A stretch of DNA of 64,000 bases from Gracilibacillus massiliensis (GTDB lineage Bacteria > Bacillota > Bacilli > Bacillales > Amphibacillaceae): assembly GCF_001458115.1 (NCBI RefSeq), contig NZ_CZRP01000013.1:496001-560000 (forward strand), in the 5' to 3' direction. A model generated the notes under the pieces. That model did no database searches. It was not told the origin of the DNA and was given only the letters and a program-made list of their open reading frames with translations. The position numbers were made by a program, and so were the translations under genes. Below, one piece after another: positions 53,873 through 62,639 of this stretch (position 1 is its first letter; every line of letters starts with the position of its first letter).

Positions 53873-54754
53873 TTATTCAAAAAATTTCTGAATACGATTA
53901 CTCGTTTGTCGAAATTTTTCCGCTTGTTTCTTCTTTACATTTTCTATTGATCCTTCAAACTTTTGATCAAAATCTAACTGAAATGTATAAATAAATCTGT
54001 TTTTAGTTTTAGCAGTACTCCCAGCAGACATTAGCTTTTCCCTTTCATTTTCTGTCACTTTTTGTTTTAATTCATCTTTCAAAAGGGATTCAGCGGGAGC
54101 AAAACCCCTTTTCCTCGAGATATTTAACGAGCGTAGATACATCTTCTGATTTTCTGCCAACTGATAACACTGTGCCAAATAGAAGAAGAATTCCGCTTGA
54201 AAACGTGGAACTTTTTCTATATGAATCGCTTTTGAGATGTATTGAATTGCTTTTTTTAGTAAATTGAATTTCTTGAGATTAGAACTCGCATAGGCAGACG
54301 AATACGCTAACGATTTACCTAAAATCACTAGGTCTTCCACATCATTTCGATGTTCATCACTTTTCACTCTTTCAGCAGTTAACGCGATTGCCATACCTAA
54401 ATAAGTCGATGGTGATGCTTTTTCAAAGTCTTCGTCAATGGCATTTAAGCCTGAGGCAACACCTTTCCCAACAACAAAGCCAAACGGATTAATCACTGCT
54501 CTACCAACATTCATTCCGCTGTTCCACTTCTGATACGTAATGATCGCTTCATAGAAAAACAACCAATACAGTGGATTATCTGGTTCATCTTCGAGCTTTT
54601 CCTGTAGATCAGCTACACCTGTAGCACCTTGGGTGGCATCACTGACAGCTGAAAGAATAGGTAAGGACGCCAATTCCTTTTTTGCCTTTTTGGAAAAGTT
54701 ACTCAACTGTTGCTGTTGATCTTTTGAAAGAAAATCATCATACCAATTACTCAA
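53873..54754 (-). CDS. Unknown TPR-like protein in Hsp70 operon (293 aa)
   Basis: Not recognised. Residues 30-110 contain a Gly/Ala-rich segment (ATQGATGVADLQEKL; NPFGFVVGKGVASGLNAID). Residues 120-235 are alpha-helical with TPR-like spacing (AFFFYLAQCYQLAENQKMYLRSLNISRKRG-like helix pairs). The C-terminus is basic and amphipathic (ENVKKKQAEKFRQTSNRIQKFF). There is no signal peptide and no clear membrane helix. It follows the J-like gene by 15 bp and probably acts as an adaptor or client-linked partner of the Hsp70 set; this is inferred from context only. Confidence 0.65.
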   Translation of the reverse strand: MSNWYDDFLSKDQQQQLSNFSKKAKKELASLPILSAVSDATQGATGVADLQEKLEDEPDNPLYWLFFYEAIITYQKWNSGMNVGRAVINPFGFVVGKGVASGLNAIDEDFEKASPSTYLGMAIALTAERVKSDEHRNDVEDLVILGKSLAYSSAYASSNLKKFNLLKKAIQYISKAIHIEKVPRFQAEFFFYLAQCYQLAENQKMYLRSLNISRKRGFAPAESLLKDELKQKVTENEREKLMSAGSTAKTKNRFIYTFQLDFDQKFEGSIENVKKKQAEKFRQTSNRIQKFFE

Positions 54755-54769
54755 ATTCCATCACCTCAC

Positions 54770-55897
54770 TTATAATCCTGACAAGAACAACGCTATCACC
54801 GCAACTGCAATGATGATTAGAATAAGACATCCGAGAATTTGTTTAATTCTCTCCGCATAAAAGTAATATACAAATCCGACGATAATACCAACAATTGGAG
54901 TAGCAATGAACGAAAAGATGATACCGACAATAATTGATCCTAAAATGGAACCGCGTAAATCTTCGGTTACTTCCTCCTGATAATTAGACGGCTGGTGCTC
55001 TTGATTATTGTTTAATAAATGTTGACGCTCATTGAGCCAATCCTCCACTTCATCATAGGAAGGGTGATTCATCTTTTCCACAAGTCGTACTAAGTCTGGC
55101 AGCGCAGGATGGTTTTGGTCGACATTATCACAATTATTCATGATAAATGCCATCACCTGTTGCTTTTCTTCTTCATTATTAGGTAGCTGACGCATCTTTT
55201 TAAGCGTGTTTTTCCGTAAGAATTCATCTTGATTTAAAAATGCTAAAAAGTATAATTCCGATAATAAAAAGTAGTCTTCGATACCATTTGGTGTTACTAA
55301 TAGTCCTTCTTCGATCACTCTAATCGATTCGTCATACTGATCCCGCTCGGTATATAGATGTGATAGTAATAAATGATAATTTCGTTCGTTTAAATTAAGT
55401 TGGATCAGTTTTTTGAGCTGTACTTCTTCTTTATACGCATCCCCTAAATGAAAATAAATTTGACGCATCAAAAGACGATACTCTTCTGAATTGGGGTCTT
55501 CCAATATCAGATCTGCACCCAACCTCTTAGCATCCTGAAACCTTTCCAACGATATATATACATCTGCCAGCTTAAATTTAACCGTTGGATCATCTGGGTA
55601 ATCCTGTAGCATCTCTTCTAGAAGTTGCGCTGCCCTATAATAATTCTGGTTATTGATATGTTCAACAACTTGATTCGCCGCCGTTTCATACCTTCCACCA
55701 TCTTGTATCATTCGGTCATATTCTTGCCTTTTTCCTTCGTCAAAAAGTGTTTCATAAGCCTGATTTAACTCCTGGAACTTCTCAGGGTGTTTTTCATTCG
55801 TATAAATTCGTATTTGACGATAATACGCTCTTTTGATATCTGTTTGTGAGCCATTTTCATCGACTCCTAATACCTCATATAAATTCTGTTCCCCCAT
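54770..55897 (-). CDS. Membrane J-domain-like protein lacking HPD
   Basis: 375 residues. Residues 4-65 fit a J domain (NLYEVLGVDENGSQTDIKRAYYRQIRIY...FQELNQAYETLFDEGKRQEYDRM), but the invariant His-Pro-Asp is Thr-Asn-Glu (RIYTNEKHPEKF, about 31-42). TPR-like helices follow (about 75-250). Two or three transmembrane helices (about 312-375) end the protein, so the J-like part faces the cytoplasm. GGAGG lies 8 nt before the ATG, which directly follows the TPR gene's stop. Loss of HPD normally abolishes stimulation of Hsp70 ATPase, so it may recruit rather than activate the Hsp70. Confidence 0.82.
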   Translation of the reverse strand: MGEQNLYEVLGVDENGSQTDIKRAYYRQIRIYTNEKHPEKFQELNQAYETLFDEGKRQEYDRMIQDGGRYETAANQVVEHINNQNYYRAAQLLEEMLQDYPDDPTVKFKLADVYISLERFQDAKRLGADLILEDPNSEEYRLLMRQIYFHLGDAYKEEVQLKKLIQLNLNERNYHLLLSHLYTERDQYDESIRVIEEGLLVTPNGIEDYFLLSELYFLAFLNQDEFLRKNTLKKMRQLPNNEEEKQQVMAFIMNNCDNVDQNHPALPDLVRLVEKMNHPSYDEVEDWLNERQHLLNNNQEHQPSNYQEEVTEDLRGSILGSIIVGIIFSFIATPIVGIIVGFVYYFYAERIKQILGCLILIIIAVAVIALFLSGL

Positions 55898-57088
55898 TTA
55901 CTCTTCCTCCAACAATTTATTTAAGTGAGTTTGAGCACTGATAGCCGTCCATTGCTGAGGAAATGTGTCAACAATTTCCCGTAATAACTCGGTTGCCTGT
56001 TCAACCTTACCTTTGTCGATCGATAATTCCGCCAATTGTAACATCAAATCATCGCGATATGGCGACGTTTGAAAATGACTATTCGTTGATGTAATAAAAG
56101 CGAAAATTTCTTCTTCTATTGATTGCCCTGCCCGCTGGAATGCTTGAATCTGATAATATCTCGCATCATCTGAGAAATATTGCTGGTCATCATATCTATA
56201 AGATTTTTCTAATAATATTGCAGCATTTTGATAATCTCCTTGCTGATATGCTTGTAATCCTTGTTGATATGCTTCATTACTGGCGATCGCGTTAATATCT
56301 TCAGCATCCGCTACAAAACCGATACGTTCTTCCATTTCGTTATACTCTTCTTCTAACATTTCATATGTAGCCATCTGTTCGTCCAGCTTTGATTCTAAAG
56401 TTGCAATTGTATCACTTTGTTCAGATAAAAACTCTTCCTCTTCTTGGGCAGTTTCATTATCTTCTGCTACTACAGGGATCTCTTTCGTATCAGGAAAAGC
56501 TTTACTTCCAACAAAGAGCCCTATCATCAGTACTGTCACGAATGCAGCTACCATAATCCAGCGACGAGAGCTTTTCTTTGGTTTTTCTGCACTCCTGTAT
56601 CGACTCAAATCAATCGATTGTTGGATATATAATGGCGCGATGCGATATAAATCAAATGCTTTCTTCTGATCTCCTGAATGCATCAAACTAAGTAAATATC
56701 CTTTATAAATAGCAACTGGTAAAGGCAAGTCCTTACCTTTGTCAAAAGCATCTGAAAAATCTTGTAAAGCTTCGAGATATTGACCCTTTTTCACCTTTTC
56801 AATTCCATCATTATAACTTGAAAATAATAGCTTATACTCTGGGATTTGATGCTCAATTTTTTCCTGTAAATTTTTTGCTTGTGGGATCACTTCAGGACTT
56901 ACAGAACGAAGTAGTCTTTTTGCCTGAAAAGGGTTACCAGTCATTGCCTCTACTAATGCTAATGCCCACATTACCTGTGAATTAGGGTAATGAATCGCGA
57001 TATCTTCGAGCAATTTTTTTGCCCGAAGATAATCTTTTTCACCTATATAGTGTAATGCTAGTCTGTAGTTTTCTTTGATCGTATCCAT
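55898..57088 (-). CDS. Single-pass membrane TPR protein of Hsp70 operon
   Basis: About 396 residues. The N-terminal cytoplasmic half has TPR-type helix pairs (NYRLALHYIGEKDYLRAKKLLEDIAIHYPNS, LRSVSPEVIPQAKNL). One transmembrane helix (about 176-197) is followed by an acidic coiled coil (about 215-260) and a second TPR block (AYQQGLQAYQQGDYQNAAILLEKSY to the C-terminus) that should lie outside. The frame is open to 57112 with a TTG, but the ATG at 57086-57088 gives a natural N-terminus. It overlaps the Hsp70 gene's end region and directly precedes the J-like gene. Confidence 0.75.
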   Translation of the reverse strand: MDTIKENYRLALHYIGEKDYLRAKKLLEDIAIHYPNSQVMWALALVEAMTGNPFQAKRLLRSVSPEVIPQAKNLQEKIEHQIPEYKLLFSSYNDGIEKVKKGQYLEALQDFSDAFDKGKDLPLPVAIYKGYLLSLMHSGDQKKAFDLYRIAPLYIQQSIDLSRYRSAEKPKKSSRRWIMVAAFVTVLMIGLFVGSKAFPDTKEIPVVAEDNETAQEEEEFLSEQSDTIATLESKLDEQMATYEMLEEEYNEMEERIGFVADAEDINAIASNEAYQQGLQAYQQGDYQNAAILLEKSYRYDDQQYFSDDARYYQIQAFQRAGQSIEEEIFAFITSTNSHFQTSPYRDDLMLQLAELSIDKGKVEQATELLREIVDTFPQQWTAISAQTHLNKLLEEE

Positions 57089-57104
57089 AGGTTCTTTACA
57101 TCCT

Positions 57105-58835
57105 TTACACAACTTCCATTAAATAATCGGTCAATTGTTCTTCATATTTTTTCACTGGTTGGGCATCATTTTGAGAAAGGGCGCCTTTTAGATTATTCAT
57201 AATCGCATCAAGACTAGCTTGTTGATTGGAATCCAGCTCATCCCTCACTTTTTCTGCACGATACATAACCGCCTTTACCTCTTTATACAATTCTGACTGA
57301 TCCCATGCTTGTTCCATTTTCCTTTTCGACTGACTTACTTCCAAGTCACTCATTACACCGTTATTATTAATTTCTGCATTTACCGTTTTACCTGTACTGG
57401 TAAGTTTTGCCGTTACTTTCAAGTTACCGTTAATATCATAATGGAACGTAATTTCAATACCTTCTTGACCAGCAGGATTTGCTGGCACATCATTTATCTC
57501 AATATTTCCCAGGAAAGTATTGTCGATTGTCTTTTCCGCATCTCCTTGGAAAACTTGAATATTAAAAGAGGTTTGATGATCTTCTACCGTATGATAGTAC
57601 TTTGTCTCTGATTTTGGAATCGTCGAGTTACGATTAATAATAATATCAAAATATCCAGGTACTTTTTGGCCACCAATTACTTTAATAATTTCAATTCCTA
57701 AATTATATGGAGCAACATCTGTGACGACAAGTCCATTTTGTGAAGAAATCGTTTCATTCTTTATCCCCACTTGAATCGCTGCACCAAGTGCTACCGCTTC
57801 ATCTGGATTAATATCCTTGCGTGGTGATTTATTAAATTTTCTTTCAACTAACTCTTGTACACTCGGAATTCTAGTTGATCCCCCTACCAATAACACTTCG
57901 TCAATCTGATCGATACCAATACCAGTGTCTTCTAATACTTTATCAACTTCTACTAATGTGGAACTCAATAAATCATCGACCATTTTTTCAAAATCGATTC
58001 TGCTAAGCTCTAAATCTACTGATAATGGCATGCCGTCTTTTAATAGAATCATAGGTACCGAAATATTGACTGATACTTGAGTAGAAAGTAATTTCTTAAC
58101 CCGTTCTGCTTCTTCTTTCAAACGATTTTTTCTTAATACAATCTCTTGTTGAGATCCGTCATGCAAAAGGTTAATCCCATGCATTTTTTCAAATTCTTCT
58201 ACGATATAATCAACAATTCGTTGGTCAAAGTCCATACCACCTAACGTATTGTTACCACCACTTGCTTTTACATCGACAACGCCTTCAAATAATTCGACAA
58301 CCGATACATCAAAAGTACCTCCACCTAAGTCATATACCAATATGTATTGTTCTTTGTCCATATTATCTAAACCATACGCAATTGCGGCTGCTGTTGGTTC
58401 ATTAATGATACGATCCACTTTTAAACCAGCTAATTCTCCTGCCTTTTGCGTGGCTTTTCGCTGGGAATCAGAAAAATAAGCAGGTACGGTAATCACAGCC
58501 TCTGTTACTTCTTCTCCTAATTTATCTTCCGCACTTAATTTTAATTCTTTTAAAATATTAGCTGAAATTTCTTCAGGACGATAAACTTCTCCTGCTACGT
58601 TTAGTTTTTCATCCGTTCCCATAAAACGTTTTACTTCTGTGACAACATGATCAGGCATACTGACAATCGCTGATTTTGCCGAGTTTCCGACAACAATCTG
58701 TCCATCCTTTGTCACGTGAAATACCGATGGAGTGGTTCTCCCGCCTTCTCTGTTTTCAATAATCTCAGGTTTTTCATTTTTTATGTAAGCAACTGCTGAA
58801 TTTGTTGTCCCTAAATCAATTCCTATGATCGCCAT
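57105..58835 (-). CDS. Hsp70 (DnaK paralogue), 576 aa
   Basis: A complete Hsp70 ATPase domain: IGIDLGTTNSAVAY (4-17), NEPTAAAIAYGLD (about 140), VYDLGGGTFDVS (about 163) and LLVGGSTRIPSVQ (about 305). The substrate-binding beta domain (about 360-470) and a shortened helical lid follow. At 576 residues it is shorter than housekeeping DnaK (about 610) and lacks the acidic disordered tail. ATP-binding and hydrolysis residues look intact, so it should cycle. It lies 21 bp after the GrpE-like gene. No CIRCE element is seen. It is probably a second, specialised Hsp70 rather than the main DnaK, whose genes normally sit with hrcA and dnaJ. Confidence 0.92.
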   Translation of the reverse strand: MAIIGIDLGTTNSAVAYIKNEKPEIIENREGGRTTPSVFHVTKDGQIVVGNSAKSAIVSMPDHVVTEVKRFMGTDEKLNVAGEVYRPEEISANILKELKLSAEDKLGEEVTEAVITVPAYFSDSQRKATQKAGELAGLKVDRIINEPTAAAIAYGLDNMDKEQYILVYDLGGGTFDVSVVELFEGVVDVKASGGNNTLGGMDFDQRIVDYIVEEFEKMHGINLLHDGSQQEIVLRKNRLKEEAERVKKLLSTQVSVNISVPMILLKDGMPLSVDLELSRIDFEKMVDDLLSSTLVEVDKVLEDTGIGIDQIDEVLLVGGSTRIPSVQELVERKFNKSPRKDINPDEAVALGAAIQVGIKNETISSQNGLVVTDVAPYNLGIEIIKVIGGQKVPGYFDIIINRNSTIPKSETKYYHTVEDHQTSFNIQVFQGDAEKTIDNTFLGNIEINDVPANPAGQEGIEITFHYDINGNLKVTAKLTSTGKTVNAEINNNGVMSDLEVSQSKRKMEQAWDQSELYKEVKAVMYRAEKVRDELDSNQQASLDAIMNNLKGALSQNDAQPVKKYEEQLTDYLMEVV

Positions 58836-58856
58836 GATGATCCCGTCCTTTTTCTC

Positions 58857-59726
58857 TTAGTAGATTGTAATTACTTTTGCTCTTCTGATTAATGATTGAT
58901 TATGTTGATATCGAAAGCCTCTTTGGAAAACCGAATACACTTCATACTTTTGCAAATTAGAGGCTTCCACTTCTTCTAAGCTAACAGTTCCTATACCTTC
59001 CATGATGGAGCCATCGAATGGTTCCCCAATCACTGGTACTTCTTCTATTCCATATTCCTCAAGTAAGTGGATAGCCTTATCGACAACTTTTGACACTTCC
59101 TCTAACCATGAGCTATCTTGCTTTTGTTCAGCATTGATTTTTATCAAATCAAGCAGATCAAATACTTCTAACAAAAGGTCCACATATTGATTGACTTGTT
59201 GATGAACTTCCTCCATTGAGGATTCTTGCTCTAATTCCTGTTGTCCTAATTTTTCATCAATATGCAACTGTATCTCCTGCAATAATTTAAAATTAACGTG
59301 ATTCCCTTTTTTTACTTCATCTCTGATGGTATCAAACTTGCTTATTAGATCGGTATCTGTCTTAGGATCTTCAAGCTCCTCTTCGATTAGAATAGGAGAC
59401 AAGTTTAACAATTCATCTTCTAAATGTTTTTGATATGTTTCCAAATTCACTTCCCCTACTTTCTCATTTTTATATTTATCCATAAATTTATTAGTTAGCG
59501 TTCTAATCTCTTCTGTCCAACTCATTTGGGATTCAGATAAATCGATCAATTGATTAAATAAAACATAATAGGATTTGTAACTTATGTAAAAATTCCATTT
59601 TAGAGTTAACATCACGTACTGCGGCAATGATTTTTTCTCCGTATGCAGGACTTTTTTTATTGTTTCTCCTTGCTCTTCATCTAAAATTGGGAGTATTTCA
59701 TGTAAGAATTTATCACCCTCATTCAC
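58857..59726 (-). CDS. GrpE-like nucleotide exchange factor with extra N-terminal domain
   Basis: 289 residues. The last ~75 match the GrpE head: LLEEYGIEEVPVIGEPFDGSIMEGIGTV, then YEVYSVFQRGFRYQHNQSLIRRAKVITI, including the VxxxGEPFD core and the terminal RxAxV. A helical coiled-coil stretch (about 130-215) precedes it, as in GrpE dimers. The first ~125 residues are an added helical domain I do not recognise. Canonical GrpE is about 190 residues. The GTG start follows GGAGG by 7 nt. It is the first gene of the operon and should exchange nucleotide on the next gene's Hsp70. Confidence 0.78.
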   Translation of the reverse strand: MNEGDKFLHEILPILDEEQGETIKKVLHTEKKSLPQYVMLTLKWNFYISYKSYYVLFNQLIDLSESQMSWTEEIRTLTNKFMDKYKNEKVGEVNLETYQKHLEDELLNLSPILIEEELEDPKTDTDLISKFDTIRDEVKKGNHVNFKLLQEIQLHIDEKLGQQELEQESSMEEVHQQVNQYVDLLLEVFDLLDLIKINAEQKQDSSWLEEVSKVVDKAIHLLEEYGIEEVPVIGEPFDGSIMEGIGTVSLEEVEASNLQKYEVYSVFQRGFRYQHNQSLIRRAKVITIY

Positions 59727-59753
59727 TACAACACCTCCAAACCAATTGAGTAT

Positions 59754-59782
59754 ATATTACTATATTAGTACATTTTCGACAA
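59754..59782 (-). promoter_or_regulatory. Sigma-A promoter of the Hsp70 operon
   Basis: Minus-strand TTGTCG (59777-59782), 17-bp spacer, TAATAT (59754-59759), 28 bp before the GTG start. No CIRCE or CtsR-like repeat is seen nearby. The remaining 59783-60016 is AT-rich with an imperfect GCGACAAAG/CTTTGTCG inverted repeat (59926-59978) and no gene. Confidence 0.55.
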
Positions 59783-60016
59783 AAAGTGTAGAATATTAAG
59801 AATATTTTATAGGTAAATTTTACTCATTTAGTAACAGAGGGATGAAACAGTGATTATAAGTGTTCTATACTACACTTTGATATTTCTCATAAAAAAATTT
59901 AGCTATATCCTAATTCTTTAGTGAGCGACAAAGTTTTTCTTATATTTTGTACATTCAACATTTCCTTTGTCGAACTCCTTCATCGCTAAAAATTATATTC
60001 TTTCTTAACGTACAAA

Positions 60017-60053
60017 AAAGCTACCTAACTATTATGTATAGTTGGATAGCTTT
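60017..60053 (-). terminator. Terminator, probably of the TM2 gene before IS insertion
   Basis: AAAGCTA..TAACTAT pairs with ATAGTT..TAGCTTT, followed by TTTTTTG on the minus strand. Between it and the TM2 gene lies only the IS element and about 150 bp. Confidence 0.65.
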
Positions 60054-60078
60054 CTTCTTAACGATAAAATATTTACTT

Positions 60079-60087
60079 GCTTTTTAC
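60079..60087. repeat. Target site duplication of second IS (left)
   Basis: GCTTTTTAC, identical to 61617-61625. Confidence 0.88.
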
Positions 60088-61450
60088 TCAACTTTCGCAC
60101 ACTGAAATAGGCAGGTAAGCCCTGATATAGCTGGGTAAGCCTGCAATCCATTGTTGGACTTGACTTTTGATTAATTTTTGTACCTTTTTGTTGCTCATTT
60201 TCAAGGCATCTTCAAGAAGCTCGATCAACTGCTGAAGTGCCACAGCCCAATCGAGATCACTAACTTCATCACATAATTCATAAAACATGCCGCCAAGTGT
60301 TCGCTCGTCTGTGCTACATCGGTTTTGCCACGAGAGAACAATATATCGTGTGAATACGATGGTCGTATGACTAATTAAGCCGTCATACGAACGACTTTGG
60401 AACTCTTTTTGAAGTTTTAAGAGAGATTTTGTTGTTTTGAAAAAAACTTCAATGTCCCATCGCATCCCATAAATACGAATGATTTCTTGATCACTAAGTG
60501 TACAATCGGTGCTTAGAATAGCTAACCATTCACTCTTTTTATTTCGATTACGAACAAAGACAACTTTAATAGGAACGCCATTCGCTTGTGTGGTATGAAT
60601 CGAACGAAGAATGCCTTTCTTTCCATCTGTTGGTTTCGCAAAACGATATAGTTCCTTTAAGCTTACACGTTGGCCATTCACAAGGTAACGCTGTTTCAAG
60701 TTCTTTACCATGCCAATGACATCGAGTCCTTGCTCTTTTATCTCCTTAACGAGAGGCTGATACGTGAACCAAGAGTCCATCAGCACATAGGAAGCATCGA
60801 TACCGGCATTCATCGCGCGTTCCACCATACCTGGTATTTGCTCAGGTGCGGTTTGTAATGCTTCTACTCTGCGTTTATAACCGGAACTACGTTTATCAAC
60901 TTTTGATGATATGCCATTAATTTGGCTTTTCTTCGAGCTTAATAAAGAAAAGTCCACTGGAATGAATGTGGCACCATCTGACCAACCAAGCGTAAGCATA
61001 CGAAACCCTTTATAAAAGCGCATTTTTTGGGATGCATGGTCAAAACAGCGAGCTAATAATTCAACCGATTTACTGCGGTTACGATCATACGAAGAATCAT
61101 CTACAATCAATACTTTGGGGCGATCATGACGCGTTAAGTTGGTTACTTTTCCAATGGTATGAGCGCTTAGAAATAATAAAAACCTTCTCCAAGCAAAGGT
61201 AGATTTGTTTAAAAAGCGATAGACGGCATTCTTCTCTGGACAATCATTCGCTTTGTTACTTTGAAGTACTTGATACCAGTTCTTATTATCAAAATCAACT
61301 AAAAATCATATAATGAATAAGATAGGCACAAGTAAAGCCGACAGACTTTGTAATACCAGCTTTTCTAAGATGCTTATACACGTTTAATTCTTTAAAGATG
61401 GAAGAAAGTTCATTTGGTAGTTGATTATTTTGGTCATTATTCGCTATCAT
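60088..61450 (-). pseudogene. IS4-family transposase, frameshifted
   Basis: The N-terminal part (about 51 codons from the ATG at 61448-61450, ending FKELNVYKHLRKAGITKSVGFTCAYLIHYMIFS) stops at 61295. The next frame continues without loss (LVDFDNKNWYQVLQSNK) to 60088. Removing one T from the T5 run at 61302-61308 restores one frame of about 455 residues. DDE residues are present: VLIVDDSSYDRN, YVLMDSWFT and YGMRWDIEVFFKTTKSLLKL. The one-base insertion inactivates it unless +1 slippage occurs or it is a sequencing error. Confidence 0.85.
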
Positions 61451-61616
61451 ATAGGAGACACCTCTTCTGTATTGGTAGTGTTTTCTAGTCAATTACACTA
61501 TACCAAAAGTTGAGGTGTTTTTTTATACCTATTTCGATTGTCAATGACCATATTTAAACAGTGACATGCTTTACAGCTAGTTATATTTAATGCTTTTTTC
61601 TAGCTGCGAAAGTTGA
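60088..61616 (-). mobile_element. IS4-type insertion sequence, 1529 bp, transposase broken
   Basis: Terminal inverted repeats TCAACTTTCGCA and TGCGAAAGTTGA are flanked by perfect 9-bp duplications (GCTTTTTAC). The transposase stop codon is formed by the last three bases of the element. The single gene carries a frameshift. The element is unrelated in sequence to the one at 18374. Confidence 0.9.
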
Positions 61617-61625
61617 GCTTTTTAC
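61617..61625. repeat. Target site duplication of second IS (right)
   Basis: GCTTTTTAC, identical to 60079-60087. Confidence 0.88.
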
Positions 61626-61772
61626 TTATTCAGATAACTGACTTTAACTTTTTGTTTTTACTGTTGTATTATGTTTAATCGTTTGCAGTGCATCATGCAT
61701 CTTGAACACGACGATCAATAATTCGCAATAAATACGAGTAACTAATGGTCCCACCACTATGACCACAAGTCT

Positions 61773-62006
61773 TTATCGCGGATTTCGACACATACTTGGA
61801 ATCAAAAATATATCCACTATCAACCAGATCCATAAAACAACTAATGGAATCCAACCGATGAGAATCCAGACTGTAAACCAACCAATTGCTCCCAGTAATA
61901 GTTGAGCAATTCCACTTCCAATTCGTCCTGTATAAAAGCGATGGACACCAATCTGTCCAAAGAAAAACCATAATATGTAGGCAACAGCAATATTTCTTTC
62001 TTTCAC
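61773..62006 (-). CDS. TM2-domain membrane protein (77 aa)
   Basis: A 77-residue protein of the TM2 family: AYILWFFFGQIGVHRFYTGRIGSGIAQLLLGAIGWFTVW, with a Gly-rich first helix, an Asp/His turn, a second helix and a third hydrophobic stretch (VVLWIWLIVDIFLIP). AGGGAGG precedes the ATG. TM2 proteins are small membrane proteins of unclear role. The last residues (MCRNPR) are shorter than usual. The IS inserted downstream, between the gene and a probable terminator. Confidence 0.85.
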   Translation of the reverse strand: MKERNIAVAYILWFFFGQIGVHRFYTGRIGSGIAQLLLGAIGWFTVWILIGWIPLVVLWIWLIVDIFLIPSMCRNPR

Positions 62007-62162
62007 ATTACTAACCTCCCTTTGTTTTCAGATGATAATAGTATAATATTACTAATTACAAAAAGCAATGAGCCACTGTTTTTACTGGATCTAGGGACTA
62101 CTACAAACGTTTACAACATGGTAAAATGATAGTTAATACTTACAGTCAAGGGAGAGATGATA

Positions 62163-62603
62163 ATGAACTTAACCGTCTACTTAGCAGGACAAATACATGA
62201 TGACTGGCGTAAAGAGGTGGAAGAAAAAGCAAATCACAAGAAACTATCGTTAGAATTTGTTGGTCCACAAACAGACCATGCTCGCTCAGATAATGTCGGG
62301 GAAGATATTTTAGGTGAACAACCCGGTAATGTGTTTAAAGATGATGCTGCTTCGGCCATTAACAATTTGAGAACACAGGTGCTTATGCAAAAATCTGATA
62401 TCGTCATTGCTCTTTTCGGTGAAAAATATAAACAGTGGAACACGGCAATGGACGCTAGTACTGCATTAGCTCTAAACAAGCCAACTATTATTGTTAGACC
62501 AGAATCTCTTATCCATCCGCTTAAAGAATTATCGAACAAAGCGAATGTGACAGTGGAAACAGTGGAGCAAGCAATAGAAGTAATTTCATATATTTTCGAA
62601 TAA
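62163..62603 (+). CDS. ytoQ: YtoQ-family protein
   Basis: A 146-residue cytoplasmic protein matching the YtoQ family (NLTVYLAGQIHDDWRKEVEEKA; FVGPQTDHARSDNVGEDILGEQPG; MQKSDIVIALFGEKYKQWNTAMDASTALALNKPTIIVRPESL). The fold resembles nucleoside 2-deoxyribosyltransferases, so nucleotide chemistry is possible, but no function is established. GGGAG precedes the ATG at 62163 by 8 nt; the ATG at 62157 overlaps that site and is unlikely. Confidence 0.88.
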   Translation: MNLTVYLAGQIHDDWRKEVEEKANHKKLSLEFVGPQTDHARSDNVGEDILGEQPGNVFKDDAASAINNLRTQVLMQKSDIVIALFGEKYKQWNTAMDASTALALNKPTIIVRPESLIHPLKELSNKANVTVETVEQAIEVISYIFE

Positions 62604-62609
62604 AAAAAG

Positions 62610-62636
62610 GGAAGTCAGTTAATTAGGCTGACTTCC
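62610..62636. terminator. Bidirectional terminator between ytoQ and ROK gene
   Basis: GGAAGTCAG pairs with CTGACTTCC around a 9-nt loop, with T-rich runs on both strands, between convergent genes. Confidence 0.85.
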
Positions 62637-62639
62637 TTT

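Noticed and set aside
61693-61971. Alternative frame over the TM2 gene
   Set aside because: The TM2 motif lies in the other frame; this one shows no family feature.
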